This document shows positions 33,174 to 44,477 of a DNA stretch of 64,000 nt, in pieces. The translations under genes and the position numbers were made by a program. The notes beneath the pieces were generated by a model. It saw only the letters and a program-made list of their open reading frames with translations. It was not told where the DNA came from and searched no databases. The stretch is taken from positions 1-64,000 of the forward strand of contig WTXI01000184.1 of assembly GCA_022376515.1 (NCBI GenBank), read 5' to 3'. Source of the DNA: Lactifluus volemus. Its lineage: Eukaryota > Basidiomycota > Agaricomycetes > Russulales > Russulaceae. Each line of letters begins with the position of its first letter. The first letter of the stretch is position 1.

Positions 33174-33295
33174 GTCACTGCAGATTTGTCTAAAGGTCCA
33201 GATGGCTCCTTAGGCAGGACCTCACCTTTCTCTTTCAAGCATGCTGAGGTCCTGCCTGAGGAACCATCTGGGCCTTTGGACAAATCTGCAGTGAC
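33174..33295. repeat. Imperfect inverted repeat (51-bp arms, 20-nt spacer)
   Basis: Left arm 33174-33224 and right arm 33245-33295 are reverse complements with four mismatches, all transitions. A further degenerate direct copy of the right arm begins at about 33352 (GCTGAGGTCCTGCCTGA...). Confidence 0.85.
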
Positions 33296-34993
33296 CAAGT
33301 TATCACATACTCCTGCACCTCTTCCCAAACCTTCCTCAAGTTCCTCTTCCAGGCATGCTGAGGTCCTGCCTGACCCCTGAGGAACTGTCTGGTCATTTGG
33401 GTGAATCTGTGGTGACTGAGTCACCTGACAATCCTGTGCCTCTTCCCAGAGTCCCTCCTCCGATGCTGACACCTCTGAGGCACTTCAGGGAGTGTTGAGA
33501 CAATCCATTGAGACCCCTGGGACTTCCAAATTATACCCTGGAATATCTGAATATCGCACTCCCCCTCCTGAAGGCAAGGGTGCCAACACCTCCAACACCC
33601 TGCTTGAGGAGCTGCCAGAGGCAACCGAGACTGGCCACTTGCAGGAGTCTTCTGCCAAGGCCGACCATGAGATTCAGGCTCAACATACCAGCAACTCCGG
33701 CCTGGCAGCCCTGTAAATAATCCATGTCCGCACCTATTCTTTCTTCCGCTAGTTATACAACAATACAGTACAGTAATACAATTACCATAAATAAAAAGAT
33801 TTTTTTGAGGTCCTTTGTATGATATGAAACAGGCACACCCATTCATCATTGTGTTATCTGGTGCTCTCCACCTTCCCCACCTGTTGTCATTTCCCTTTCG
33901 AAAATGAGTGCAGCTGCACATGTCACCTTCAATAGGGCATTATCCTCTTTTCTCATGATGAATAGTGTCCACTTGATTTCTTGAGTGTTTTATGTGTTTC
34001 ATTGGTTTCAAGCTTGTTTCTTATCTTTGAAATAGTACAAAAACAAATAGCTTGTATTAAATATGAGCCAAAGTGCTCCAGTTGAATGTATCAAGTTGAC
34101 CACCTCTTCCCTCATGTAAATGCATCTGCATTCACCCAGCAAGAAGTGTGAAACCCTTCATAGAAAAGGGGTGTGGCCTGTTGAAGAAAGTGCGGCCAAG
34201 CAAGGCAAGGTACGCCAGGACAACGAGGATCCTCAAAGTAAACACATTTAAAGATTTATCAAGTCAGACTCGGAAGCTAGTCGCATGTGCAGCATACTCA
34301 GCAGGCAGCCCAGCACACCTTGCGGTATATTTCAGCAGCTGTCATTTCCTGATATATTTGAACATACTATTCCAAAATTCATCAGCCAATACCAATCCAC
34401 TTCAATCAATGTTGTTGTATTCATTCAAAGTAGATTAAATCATATTCACAGTTGAGATCAATTTGTTTAACCTGATTTTTCACTTTTCACTGGGAGGCCT
34501 GAGGGGTTGCTGAGATGAGGCTCAACTGAAATCCCATTCAGTCAACAACATCACAGCAGTGCGACAGAAAATCTCATTATTGTGTTTCATAAAGACCCTA
34601 AGAAGTAGATTGCAGTTGGGGCTGCATGAATAGGGACAGCAACATATGTGATCTGTTATTGGCCAATCGTGCAAGAACAGAGCAGATCAGCAAAGCCAGT
34701 CGCATCCCCAAGCCACCAAACGCACCTGTAGGGGCTATGATAACCTTTTTCTAGACTTCTCTAACCCTCTAGAAATCAACAAGGGTCCAATGTATCCACG
34801 TAGTATAAAGAATGATACGTTCGGCAATTGACCTAAGTCAAAAGGATAAAAAGGGTAGTTGCCTATTATTGAACATGTAGGCTTGGTAAGGAAGCAAGGC
34901 AAAGGCTCGAGAGAACCACTCGGACGCGTTGCATGACGGAAAGACGTTCACACTATTTACTCTCCGAGTTCAAAAGTATCCTCTTTGCTTGTA

Positions 34994-37495
34994 ATGCTCA
35001 CTCAGAATGTCCGCCTTTCCCTCAGACGCATGCAGAGGGTTCCGCCCTCTTCCAAACGACGTTCCTTGGCCACCTCAATCAACACTAATTCTAACGATTT
35101 GTTGTCCTTCTTCGATCATCCATACCACCGCACATCCTGGTCAAAATCACCAACGGGTCTATTCGGACAGCCTCCTCTCGTCTCTCCTTCTTCTTTTCAC
35201 AACCTTTCCATAGCTACCCTCATCCGAGCCCAGTTACTCACGGAGCGCATAGTCCGTGCTCGCCAGTCTCGGGATGAGCTTTTAAGAGTCGTCAAGAACC
35301 TTGACAGACTCAGCGACATGCTATGCTCTGTCATCGATCTCGCGGAGCTGGTGCGCAATGCACATCCGGATCCAGAATGGGTGGACAGCGCCAATGCGGC
35401 GTACGAGCGGTTGTGTGAGTACATGAACGTTCTAAATACTCACGTGGGACTATACGAGGTGCGTCTGATCCCCTTCCCTCCCCGACCATCTTTCTAAAGC
35501 ATCGTATGACACTCTCGAAAATCCATGTTCTTTGAACTTTCTCCCAGACTCTCCGAGACGTCCTATCAGACCCATCAATAGTCCGTACCCTCAGCCACGG
35601 GGCACACCAAACTGCTCTGACATTTTGGCGAGACTTTGAAAAGTCGGGCATCAATCTCCCCCCGGACCAACGAGAACGTTTTGTGTCTCTGTCCTCTGAG
35701 ATCCTCGTGCTTGGACGACAGTTTTTGAATGAGGCGTCGAGCTCGCGGCCCCCTGCGGCCATCAAACCTTCCGAACTGCACGGCCTGAAGGACTTTGGCC
35801 TCGGCTCTCGTCTACAGATGCAGTCGCGATTCACACAGCGCGATCTGCTCATCTATCCCGGCTCCCTTCAGGCGCAGATGATTATGCGCTACGCTCCCGG
35901 AGAGGATCCACGACGCAAAGTCTACATCGCTGCAAACTCCAGTGCCCCGGAGCAGATAGAAGTCCTCGAGGCACTCCTTCGTACGCGCGGCCAGCTGGCG
36001 CGGCTCGTTGGATCCGACAGTTTCGCACACATGGCGCTGGGAGACAAAATGGCCAAATCTCCGGGTAAGTATATTGCGCGTGTATGTGCCCAAACGGCTC
36101 GAAAAATCTGATGTTTCCGTCGCCAACAGAAAATGTTCAACAATTTCTAGACACATTACTAGCCCACACGCGGCCACACGCGCAGCAAGCCTTGCAGGCG
36201 CTCAGTCTGCGCAAGCAGGCCCACTTAAACTCAGACGTATTACCCATCATTCAGGCTTGGGATAGAGATTATTATTGTCCGCCAGAACCACCAGCACCCC
36301 CAATACCATTACCCCCACTAACACTCGGGACGGTCTTTCAGGCCCTCTCCCGACTGTTCGAAAGCCTCTATGGCGTGACTCTCCGCCCCGTGGAACTCGC
36401 GCCTGGTGAGGCCTGGCACTCAGATGTCAAAAAGCTCGAAGTGGTGGACGAGACGGAAGGTCTCCTAGGCTGGATCTATACTGACCTCTTTGCTCGGCAG
36501 AACAAGTCGAGCGGTGCAGCGCACTACACTGTACGATGTTCGCGGCGTACCGATGATGACGACGAAGGTGGTGATCTACTACCGGCAGAGAACGACAGGC
36601 AGCTTGTCGAACTCTCCCGCGACTTTGAGGCGCGTGGGCGGCATCGGTTCCCCGGCGGGGTGTTCCAGCTGCCCGTCGTTGTCCTGCTGACCGAGTTTTC
36701 CCGCCCACCGACACTGGGTGGCCCTGCAGTACTGGAGTGGCACGAGGTCCTCACGCTATTTCACGAGATGGGACACGCGATGCATTGTACGCACTTTCTT
36801 TCCTCACGCCCCCGTTTTTTTTTTTTGACTTTTGTTTGTACCCTCCTCCAGCCATGATCGGCCGTACGGAATACCAGAACGTATCGGGCACGCGTTGCGC
36901 AACCGACTTTGTCGAGCTCCCGTCTATCCTGATGGAACACTTCCTCACCTCCCCACACGTCCTCGCGCTCTTCGGCACGTCGTCGACGCGTACTTCAGCA
37001 GACGCCGTCGCGGATGCAGTGGCGAACCACCACGAAGACCCGTGCCGCAACATCGATACGTACGGCCAGATCCTGCTCGCCGTGCTCGACCAGACGTACC
37101 ATTCGCGCGCCGCGATGGAACCCTCGTTCGACTCGACCGCTGCCCTCGCTGCGCTGCACGATCGGCGTGGTCTCGTGCCGTACGTGCCTGGGACGAGCTG
37201 GCAGACGCAATTTGGGCATCTGTTCGGGTACGGGGCGATGTACTATTCCTATCTCTTCGATCGGGCGATCGCCGCGCGTGTGTGGAGACAGCTCTTTGTG
37301 CACGATCCGCTCAATCGCGAGACGGGCGAGCGGTATAAGAGGGAGATTCTCGGGCATGGTGGTGGTGAGGATCCCTGGGCGATGTTGAGTTCGTTGTTGG
37401 GTGCTCCCGAGTTGACGGGCGGAGACGAGCGGGCGATGCGCGAGGTCGGGCGGTGGCGGATAGAGGAAGAAGTTGCCGTACCGGGACGACATTGA
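34994..37495 (+). CDS. MIP (OCT1): Mitochondrial intermediate peptidase (M3 family metallopeptidase)
   Basis: Removes an octapeptide from imported mitochondrial precursors in the matrix. CDS join(34994..35458, 35548..36064, 36130..36786, 36852..37495), 760 aa, all joins in frame. The N-terminus is Arg/Ser-rich ([15 protein letters not shown]), a presequence, and GLFGQPPL is the usual early MIP motif. The zinc site [19 protein letters not shown] (HExxH) at about 36760-36880 is followed by the third ligand Glu in [17 protein letters not shown]-terminal [20 protein letters not shown] and [11 protein letters not shown] are typical of the family. The gene is tail to tail with HD1 and is the best-known flanking marker of the A mating-type locus. 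Confidence 0.95.
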
Positions 37496-37736
37496 ATATT
37501 ACATTGTGAGATATACATGTGTGCGGGAAAACAGCCAATTGCGGCATGACAGTGGGTATGAGAAGACCTATGCGACGCGCTGGAGCGAGCAACAATCACG
37601 GTAAACGGGATTAATGTAACTGACAAGGTGAGCCGTAGGATCGAATAGAAGCAGATGAGCGTAGTGGCTCCTAGAGATGATAAATACTGATAAAACAAAA
37701 AGTCCATCTGAAACGCGCAAGGCGCTAGAAAACATC

Positions 37737-39910
37737 TCAACAAAGAGGCGCCTGCAATGTGGATAGGAATCCCCAATCAGGAGTTGACATGTCATGAAAG
37801 AGTCCTGGTAGGATATCGCTGGGTGGAGTCGATGAATCCCAAATAAAGGCAGACTTGTCAGTGGCTGAAGTATGAAATGGTGAAAAGGTTGGTGAAAGGG
37901 TGAGATTGTCGGGAGTGCTCGGAGCGGAACTGGAGACATTCAAGGAGGGGGATGATGATGAAGGTGACTGCGAAAAATCAGGTGGAAACTGTTCAATAAA
38001 CACGGATACGTTTCTGGAGTCGATATTTTGCAAGGGAACAGGGGGAGGTTCCCAGTAGCGGGAGGTTGGAGAAAAGCTAGATAGGCCTGGAGGCATTGAC
38101 AACGGAAATTGCAGTGAGGGGATGACATCCTCCAGCGGGCCTAGATCGTTAGTCCAACTGTGCAAGGTAGATTGGGTTGTCTCATTTTTCTCGGAAAATG
38201 TAGCATCTAATGATGGAAGGTCCGAACCCGGAACGGAGATTGATACGGGTTGGGCTGCACCGGTAGACTAGATAAGAGCATGCTCCTATGCTAGAGGATA
38301 AAGCACAATACGTACACGTCTGTGGGAGCGGGATTCGCATCGTGCCCCAGTCGTACACACGAAGATCGGATAGTGGGCCAAGATCGATGGGAATCTGAGA
38401 CATAGACGGAATAGGACCACGTTCGGTAGAGAGGGTATTGTTAGGAAGAGTCGATTTTGAGTATCTGTCGGATTCTAGTAATGGATTCGATTCTGGAATA
38501 ACGAGTGGACACTGCGACTGATCAGGAGACAATGGCGAGAGTCGGGAGAGACTATCCGAAAGTCTTCGTCTGCGTCTAACACGCGGGGAATCAAGTGAGT
38601 TGGTGGTTCTTTCCGGAGGATTCTCCTCAGAGCCTTCTCGCTCTCGTTTGCGAGAAATAGAAGCTGGTGGACTAAGTGAGGGCTCCGAATTAGTTGGACA
38701 GGATGGACGCGCAGCGACCGTTACGAGTGACGTCTCATATGAACTCGGAGTTGTGATTGGTTCGAATGGGAGTGTCTTCTTTGATGAACAAAGTGAGTCC
38801 TCTGTGTCACGGAGGGTAAGGTCATTAGTGGACAACGTCCTACCATAGGCAAATTTCAGTCGAAGATAATAGTTAGTAGAGCAGCACGCACCGAAGCCGC
38901 TTTTCTGGCCTCTGTGAGCTGAGAACTTGCGACGTATATGCTTCTTCAGTGAGGTGCCGTTTCCGACCTGCAACTGAGGGGGGGGTGGTCGCATCCTTCA
39001 CTTCGTCCTCTTCATAGACAGACAAAGTGGACAAGGTTTCAGAAGGCATTGAAAGGTTGCTTGTCGAACGAATGTAAACGTCTTTCTTGGAGGGGTCTCC
39101 CAGACCTATACCCACACCTCGAAAGGTCTGGGATCCAGCCTCGTTGGCGGACTCAGATTGGAAGGGTGAGTGCTCAGAAAAGAACGTTTCTGCGGATGCC
39201 TTCACCGAAGTGAACGCAAACATGATGTCAAAAGAAACATCCATGTCGCCCTCAAGGTAAACCCGTTGGGCAGCAGCGACAGTGGCATCAATCGAGCCTG
39301 CAAAGAATTCACGGGAGAGCTTGGTCCAACCAATCTCGTCCCTGACTTCTTGAAACCAGAGCTCCACTTGCGCAACCGAGGTCCCGGATACATCACCTAT
39401 GATCTGCAATTGCACAGAAGTGGGGTAGGGATTATGTATATTCTGCATTAGCCAATGGTACGCGTAGGAATCCAAAAGTCTTTGCTGGCCTAGAATACCT
39501 GGTGCCGTTGCTGAAGGAAGATTAGAAAATAGAAGATGGCACGGAGACAATTTGGGGGGGTGATGCGATGCTTCAGATTGATCAAGTGGGGGAACATCGA
39601 GAAGGAAGTGATTCATCGAATAAGATTGAGCCTCTTGTAAGATGGTTCCACTTTCTAGGATGCAACATGCAATGTTATCGATAGCCCGGGCCACATGAGA
39701 AAGGAGAAGAGTCGTGTTTTCGTCTAACCCCCCAGCTACTTTGACGGACTGGACGTCTTGTGCAAGCTGGGTCCATTCTTGGGCGAAAGTCTTGAGAGAT
39801 TTTTCATCATTGGCAGCAACTGCAAGTAGAAACTGCTGTTCCACGCGTATAAGTTGATCGCTCAGAGTGGCCTTCATGGGGATTACGGTGTGAATCTGCG
39901 ACGCGGCCAC
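37737..39910 (-). CDS. A mating-type homeodomain protein, HD1 class (atypical homeodomain helix 3)
   Basis: Start at 39910 (MAASQIH) or 39877. The N-terminal region is helical (SDQLIRVEQQFLLAVAANDE), as in the partner-recognition domain of HD1 proteins. The homeodomain, roughly residues 145-200, contains ILGQQRLLDSYAYHWLMQNI, HNPYPTSVQLQIIGDVSG and helix 3 VAQVELWFQEVRDEIGWT. W48, F49 and R53 equivalents are present, but the invariant Asn51 position is Glu, and the following basic residues are acidic. An intron about 38831-38891 leads to a Ser/Pro-rich region with nuclear-localisation-like clusters (RKRERE, RVRRRRR); another intron near 38170-38320 precedes the C-terminal exon. Divergent from the 40023 gene; MIP lies downstream. 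Confidence 0.8.
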
Positions 39911-40022
39911 ATTGATATTTCAATCATTACATAAGCACAATGGCCAAGACCAAACACTAGCCAAACAGCGCTAACCTATATACCACATCTAGAGCCGCAT
40001 GTGACACTTTCCTGACTCCCCA
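39911..40022. promoter_or_regulatory. Divergent promoter between HD1 and the HD2-side gene
   Basis: 112 bp between the two start codons, the usual arrangement for an HD1/HD2 mating-type pair. No HD-binding (hsg-like) operator was identified by eye. Confidence 0.5.
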
Positions 40023-41901
40023 ATGTCGAGAATATTCTCTTCCCATTCCCTTCTACGAAGTATCTTTGATGAAGCCCGTGAAATTCGAATGCTCACTATA
40101 CCATACTATCGACCCTCATCAATTCCTGAAATTCGAACTGACTCTCAGGTTCAGCTTCATCTCCCTGATGCCCAGTCACCCTTTCAATACCTCATTGGCA
40201 TGGGGCTTAGACCGACTCTTGCAAGACACATATCGAGTATCTATATGGAGTTCGTTGCTCGTTACAGACAGGTTTTCAGATCCCATTTTTGTCGCGTCAT
40301 CCGCGGAGGTTGTCACCTCCAACCCGACTATTACCGTGACATGTTCGTCGTCCAGTTTAGAGTAACAATCCAAGTATGGGGATCCCAGCTCATGTCAACC
40401 GTTTGGGCCTGGTTATGTCGAGCCGGGCTACACCCAGCTGTCTCTCATCCCCAGTATATGGATGTGAGTGTTCCCCTTCAAATATCACTTATCTAGGTAA
40501 TAAACCTTCTTGTCAAGATACGCGTGGATGACTCCATGAAGGTCAAGATTCTTTCAAGACTTGGTCTTAAACCAACATCGTTGTTGGTACGTGACGACGG
40601 TTTTAGTCATGCTTCGTACATTCCCGTCTCACAATTATCAGACTAGCTCGGATCATAGCATTTCACGATCAAAAGAGGGAAGTCAGGTGGAAACAATGTT
40701 TTCCATCAAGCCGCGCCCTGTGGTATGAACCCTCCATAGTTTGATTGATATGCTGAGTCTTATTTCCGCGAAGCCACCTGCACCCTCGTTAGTAGAGACT
40801 ACTGCAACAACTTGTGACCTTTTTCGTCGAGAAGCACCGTCAACCTGTTTCCCCGCATTCTACCCTCTGCCACAGAGCGAATCTGTCCCATCGTCTCAGA
40901 GAACTTTTGCCACGGCATTCGCTCCCACACCCAGTGTCCGGAACGATGAGAAGCAACTAGCAAAACGTTGTGCTAATATGTCCTCATTAATCAACCTTTT
41001 CTCTCGAATGGCCACTACTGTACATGACGTTGGTCCCGAACTCCGAGGAAGCTGCAAGGACAATTGGACACCCAAATTCCAGAAGAAGGTACCTTTGTCT
41101 CCGCTGTTACCTCCAAATATCTTAGATGTATCGGGTCCCTCCAATGGCCACCAACCCATGACAGGGTCAGTTTCGTCGGCGACGTCAGCAGCTACGCCCC
41201 GTAAGCGCCGAATCGCAGCGCTTCCGAAGCGCCATACCGAAACTCCTAACTCCATGTCTACGCGTAGCTCGCCATCACCTCTCCCCAGTGGCTCATCGCT
41301 TACACTGTTCTATCCTTCCAACGCTACATCGCATACTTCAGTGGAATTGGCCACCAAGTCGGCTGTCACAGAGAATGCACATCCGGACTGCGTCCTTTCA
41401 CCGCCACGGATTAGTTATGTTCGGTCGACTTCATCTGTACAAACCCAAGCAGCGACATTAGGCCCGACGTCGAAGTCTGTCGTCTCCAAACAAAGAAAAT
41501 CTCACCCTCTTCCTCGCAGGGCGAATTCTCGGTCAGAACCAGCTCCTTCGCCACGACAGGTATCTGCATCCCCGACTCTACCAGAGTTGAGGGTATGTAC
41601 GTCCTCCCGTCCCGTGTTACGTACACCTTCTCTTGTTTCAGATACCTCAGGCATTGATTCGTCACCATCGTCGGACGAGCTCGATACACCACCTTCGACC
41701 CCTTCATCATCATCACTTGCACTACCTACTCATGGCAATAATACGCTAGCGTTCCCTGCGATGTCGACACTTGGGAAGCAATCACTGGGAAATGCTAAAC
41801 CTCCAAAGCCCAGGGACAAGGGTATTCACATTGACTTCACGAAAGGGCGTGTGGGGAACGACTCAGAAGAGCGAACATTTACCTTCACCTTCAGTTCTTA
41901 G
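40023..41901 (+). CDS. Putative HD2-side mating-type gene, homeodomain not recognisable
   Basis: Placed divergently from HD1 where HD2 is expected. Exon 1 (40023-40469, then GTGAGT donor) begins MSRIFSSHSLLRSIFDEARE and has the helical GLRPTLARHISSIYMEFVAR style of HD2 N-termini. The next exon from 40497 reads VINLLVKIRVDDSMKVKILS, RLGLKPTSLL, loosely like homeodomain helices 1-2, then GTACGT. The exon after 40642 gives no WFxNxR in any frame; the nearest is AFHDQKREVRWK in an unusable frame. The long 3' exon (to 41901) is Ser/Pro-rich with PRKRR and KQRKSHPLPRR basic clusters, as HD2 tails are. Either HD2 has lost its homeodomain or this is a different, rapidly evolving gene. Confidence 0.5.
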
Positions 41902-42251
41902 CGTTCCTCTGTTTTCATCTCTGGCTACCCACTCCAGCTCATTCCCACGTGTTCGCATATATCTTTATTGGTGCTCTCGCATCACTTTCTGCCTTCCCTG
42001 ATCTTACTCGAATTCATGCTCTTTGCCTTTGGGCGTTCTGACCGTACATATTTTTCGCATCCATTCAAGGAAAATTGTTCCAAATGTGTCATATGATCAT
42101 CAGGGCATGCATAGCCCTCCCCCGTTTTACACGCTAAGTGAATAGCCGTAGAATACAAGTTATTGAATTTCATGTGGTCAACGACCGTAATCACGCAAAC
42201 CTTGAAGCCTTTGCATTCATTAGCACTGGCACGACTAACCGAATAACCAGA
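41902..42251. other. Convergent intergenic region, HD2-side gene and beta-flanking gene
   Basis: About 350 nt. May contain a last small exon of the beta-flanking gene, because the minus-strand frame reaches a GTATGT donor-like site at its stop. Confidence 0.35.
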
Positions 42252-43729
42252 TTAACATACCAAGCTCATCAGCCCGCCCAAACCACCGCTGTTCGAACCA
42301 CCGAGCATGCCACCGCTACCCCCCTTGCTCTGAACAAGAAGTTTCATGACGGTCATGGCCGCGCTGTTGACGGCATCCTGCTTTCCACCACCGCCAGAAC
42401 CGCCATGCTGATCAAAGAGCTTAGAAGCCTCCGCCATAGCCATGCTGATCAACTGCGACTGCGACTGGCCGCCGCCACTGCCGCCACCGGACGTAAACTT
42501 CTTAAGTACCTGCATGAACAAAGGATGAATGTTTCCCATGGCATGTTGAATTCAGATAAACCTGATTTGGGGTGGAATATGGCGTACCTGCGCCGCGGCG
42601 GCGCTACCCAAAGACGACGCGGGCAAGCTCCCGCCAGCACCCCTCTCATATACTTGGCTGTGCGCATCTTGAACATGGTCCTCATCTATGGGATGATTGT
42701 GCTGGCCCTGTTTTTTTCCCAAATTTCTCGCGTTAAAAGCTGATACAAGCACATAGTGCCAAAAACGAACGATAACGCACTTGGTTCTGTTGGACGTATG
42801 ACATCGCTGAGGCGTACATCGAACTGTCGCCTGAGCCATGGCTCTGAGCGGTGCGGACCACCTCATCGTGGTCAACTGCGCAATAAAGGCCAAGGAGAGA
42901 AAAAAACCCGAGATGATCAGATTAATCAGGCGCCCGGGGGTACATAGAGCATGTAAGAGGTTGCGTACCCTGGGGGCCGTAGCCGTAGCCGCCGCTTCCC
43001 TGCTGAGGTTGGGTATAATACTGATCACTGGCACCTCCAGTCCCTCCATAACCGGCTACACAAGAGGCCGTAGATTAATCAGGCGCCCCAGGGAGGGGGG
43101 GCATGTAAGAAGTTGCGTACACTGGGGACCAGAGCCGTAGCCGCTTCCCTGCTGGGGCTGTTGGCGGGAATTATACTGATCACCTCCAGCTCCTGCGTAA
43201 CCGGCTACACAAGATAAACGGTTAATCGGCCGCGGGGGGGTATATGGGGTGTAAGAAGTTCGTACACTGGTGACCGTAGCCGTAGCCACTTCCTTGCTGA
43301 GGTTGTTGAGGGGCATTATATTGATCACCTCCAGCTCCTGCGTAACCGGCTACACAAGGCCAAAGATAAATCAGCCGCACGGGGGTAGTCATGGTTTCTG
43401 AGTGATTGCGTACACTGGGAACCGTAGTCGTAGCCGCCTCCTTGCTGAGGTTGATGAGGTTGATTATGCTGATCACCGCCAGCCCCTGAGTAGCCGGCTA
43501 CACAAAGCGCTAAGCCTTCATGGACAATCGATCTTGTGTAGATGAAACTCACAATGATAGCCTCCTTGACCCTGACCTTGACCTTGATTTTGACCTTGAC
43601 CTTGACCTTGGCCTTGGCCTTGAGAGTTCTGGTAGGCCTGGTAGCCCTGCTTGGCAAGATTGATAAAGTTATCCTGTTGAGAGAAAACTAAGCGAGTGGA
43701 GAGATTGAATGGATGTGAAGTAGTACCAT
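42252..43729 (-). CDS. beta-fg: Beta-flanking protein of the A mating-type locus (conserved fungal protein, unknown function)
   Basis: The first coding exon is only the ATG (43727-43729), followed by intron and DNFINLAKQGYQAYQNSQ with a GlnGly run. Then come four repeated 84-nt exons giving SGYxGAGGDQYNxxxQPQQG-type units rich in Gly/Gln/Tyr. Next is HPIDEDHVQDAHSQVYERGA, then SLGSAAAAQ|VLKKFTSGGGS. The conserved core QSQLISMAMAEASKLFDQH and QDAVNSAAMTVMKLLVQSK and a Gly-rich end GGLGGLMSL close the protein. This layout (acidic DEDHVxxAHxxxY plus QSQLISMAMAEASKLFD) matches my memory of basidiomycete beta-flanking proteins. The exact 3' end is uncertain. Confidence 0.75.
43052..43506 (-). repeat. 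Tandem array of four exon-intron units inside the beta-flanking gene
   Basis: The anchor CCGGCTACACAA recurs at 43052, 43201, 43346 and 43494, spacing 149, 145 and 148 bp. Each unit holds one phase 1-1 exon of about 84 nt and one intron of about 60 nt, so adding or removing a unit keeps the reading frame. Confidence 0.85.
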
Positions 43730-43924
43730 GGTGAGTGGATGAGGCAAACTCTGATTTGATTGTGATCCGATTTATCATCCAGAAATCGAATAATAATTCC
43801 ATTTCAGGTCAAAGGTCACCATCTTTTCACTTCTTAACTCGACTGTGACTGGCAGCAGAGCGAACAAAAGATGTATTCGCACTCACATTCACAGGATAAC
43901 CTTAATTTTACATTATCTCCCACA

Positions 43925-44477
43925 ATGTCCTCCTTCGTCCATTCACAACCCGCCATGTTCCCTTCCTCACAGCCAGACGAGCCTAATTCGCCCGCTCTCT
44001 TCAAGGATAATATCACCCTCATACAGTCTCAAATTAGCACTGTCCGCTCCTTGGCGCAAGAGGCGCTCAATACCATGTGCGTTCTCATCATCCTCTCCAT
44101 CAGGGACTCTTCCCCTTGGCTGACGGAGGTCCCCATTGTCAGTAAAGGTGCCTACCAGCCCGGATCGAGCCCCGCACATGCAGCTGGTATGATTCCCTTT
44201 CCCTACCTCTCGGTTGAATTTGTTGACAACGCCTGCAGAGAATCTCGTTGCATTGAGACAGAGCCTTCAGACACTAAACGAGCTATTGCATACCACCGGC
44301 GTTGGCTCGTTGCCTCTTTTATCGCCAGATGCCACAGAAACTCCCACAGAGGAGCAGCTTGCGGAGCAGGCTAATAAGGCCATCAGGACGCTATTCACAC
44401 TCCATACACGGATGCAAGAGACAGCCGCTGTAGCGGCAAATATCATGGCAGCCCCAGAACAGCCCCCGCGACGCTAA
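43925..44477 (+). CDS. Small conserved-looking protein of unknown function, helical
   Basis: CDS join(43925..44076, 44143..44186, 44239..44477), 144 aa, all joins in frame. The N-terminal 30 residues are disordered (SSQPDEPNSPALF). They are followed by helices ITLIQSQISTVRSLAQEALN, LVALRQSLQTLNELLHTTGV and EEQLAEQANKAIRTLFTLHT with heptad-like hydrophobic spacing. No domain recognised. Divergent from the beta-flanking gene, start codons 195 bp apart. It could be a subunit of a larger coiled-coil complex, but that is speculation. Confidence 0.6.

Larger units (their letters stand above)
32660..34880. repeat. CpG-depleted, repeat-rich block with inverted repeats, no intact gene
   Basis: Base usage changes abruptly: CpG becomes rare although GC is not low (only 5 CpG in 33421-33720), and TG/CA is abundant. 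The block contains two large inverted repeats (33003-33106 and 33174-33295), a degenerate third copy of one arm at about 33350-33415, and short frames rich in Pro/Glu/Ser without known domains (for example 33492-33716). This looks like decayed repetitive DNA or inserted sequence lying between the WHIM gene and MIP. Confidence 0.6.

Noticed and set aside
33492..33716. Pro/Glu/Ser-rich frame as a retrotransposon gag gene
   Set aside because: No CCHC knuckle, protease or reverse transcriptase nearby; only repeat-derived sequence can be supported.
43560..43625. Regular CTTGACCTTGAC... repeat considered as CRISPR-like or satellite
   Set aside because: It is a 6-nt codon repeat coding GlnGly in the beta-flanking protein, with no spacers.
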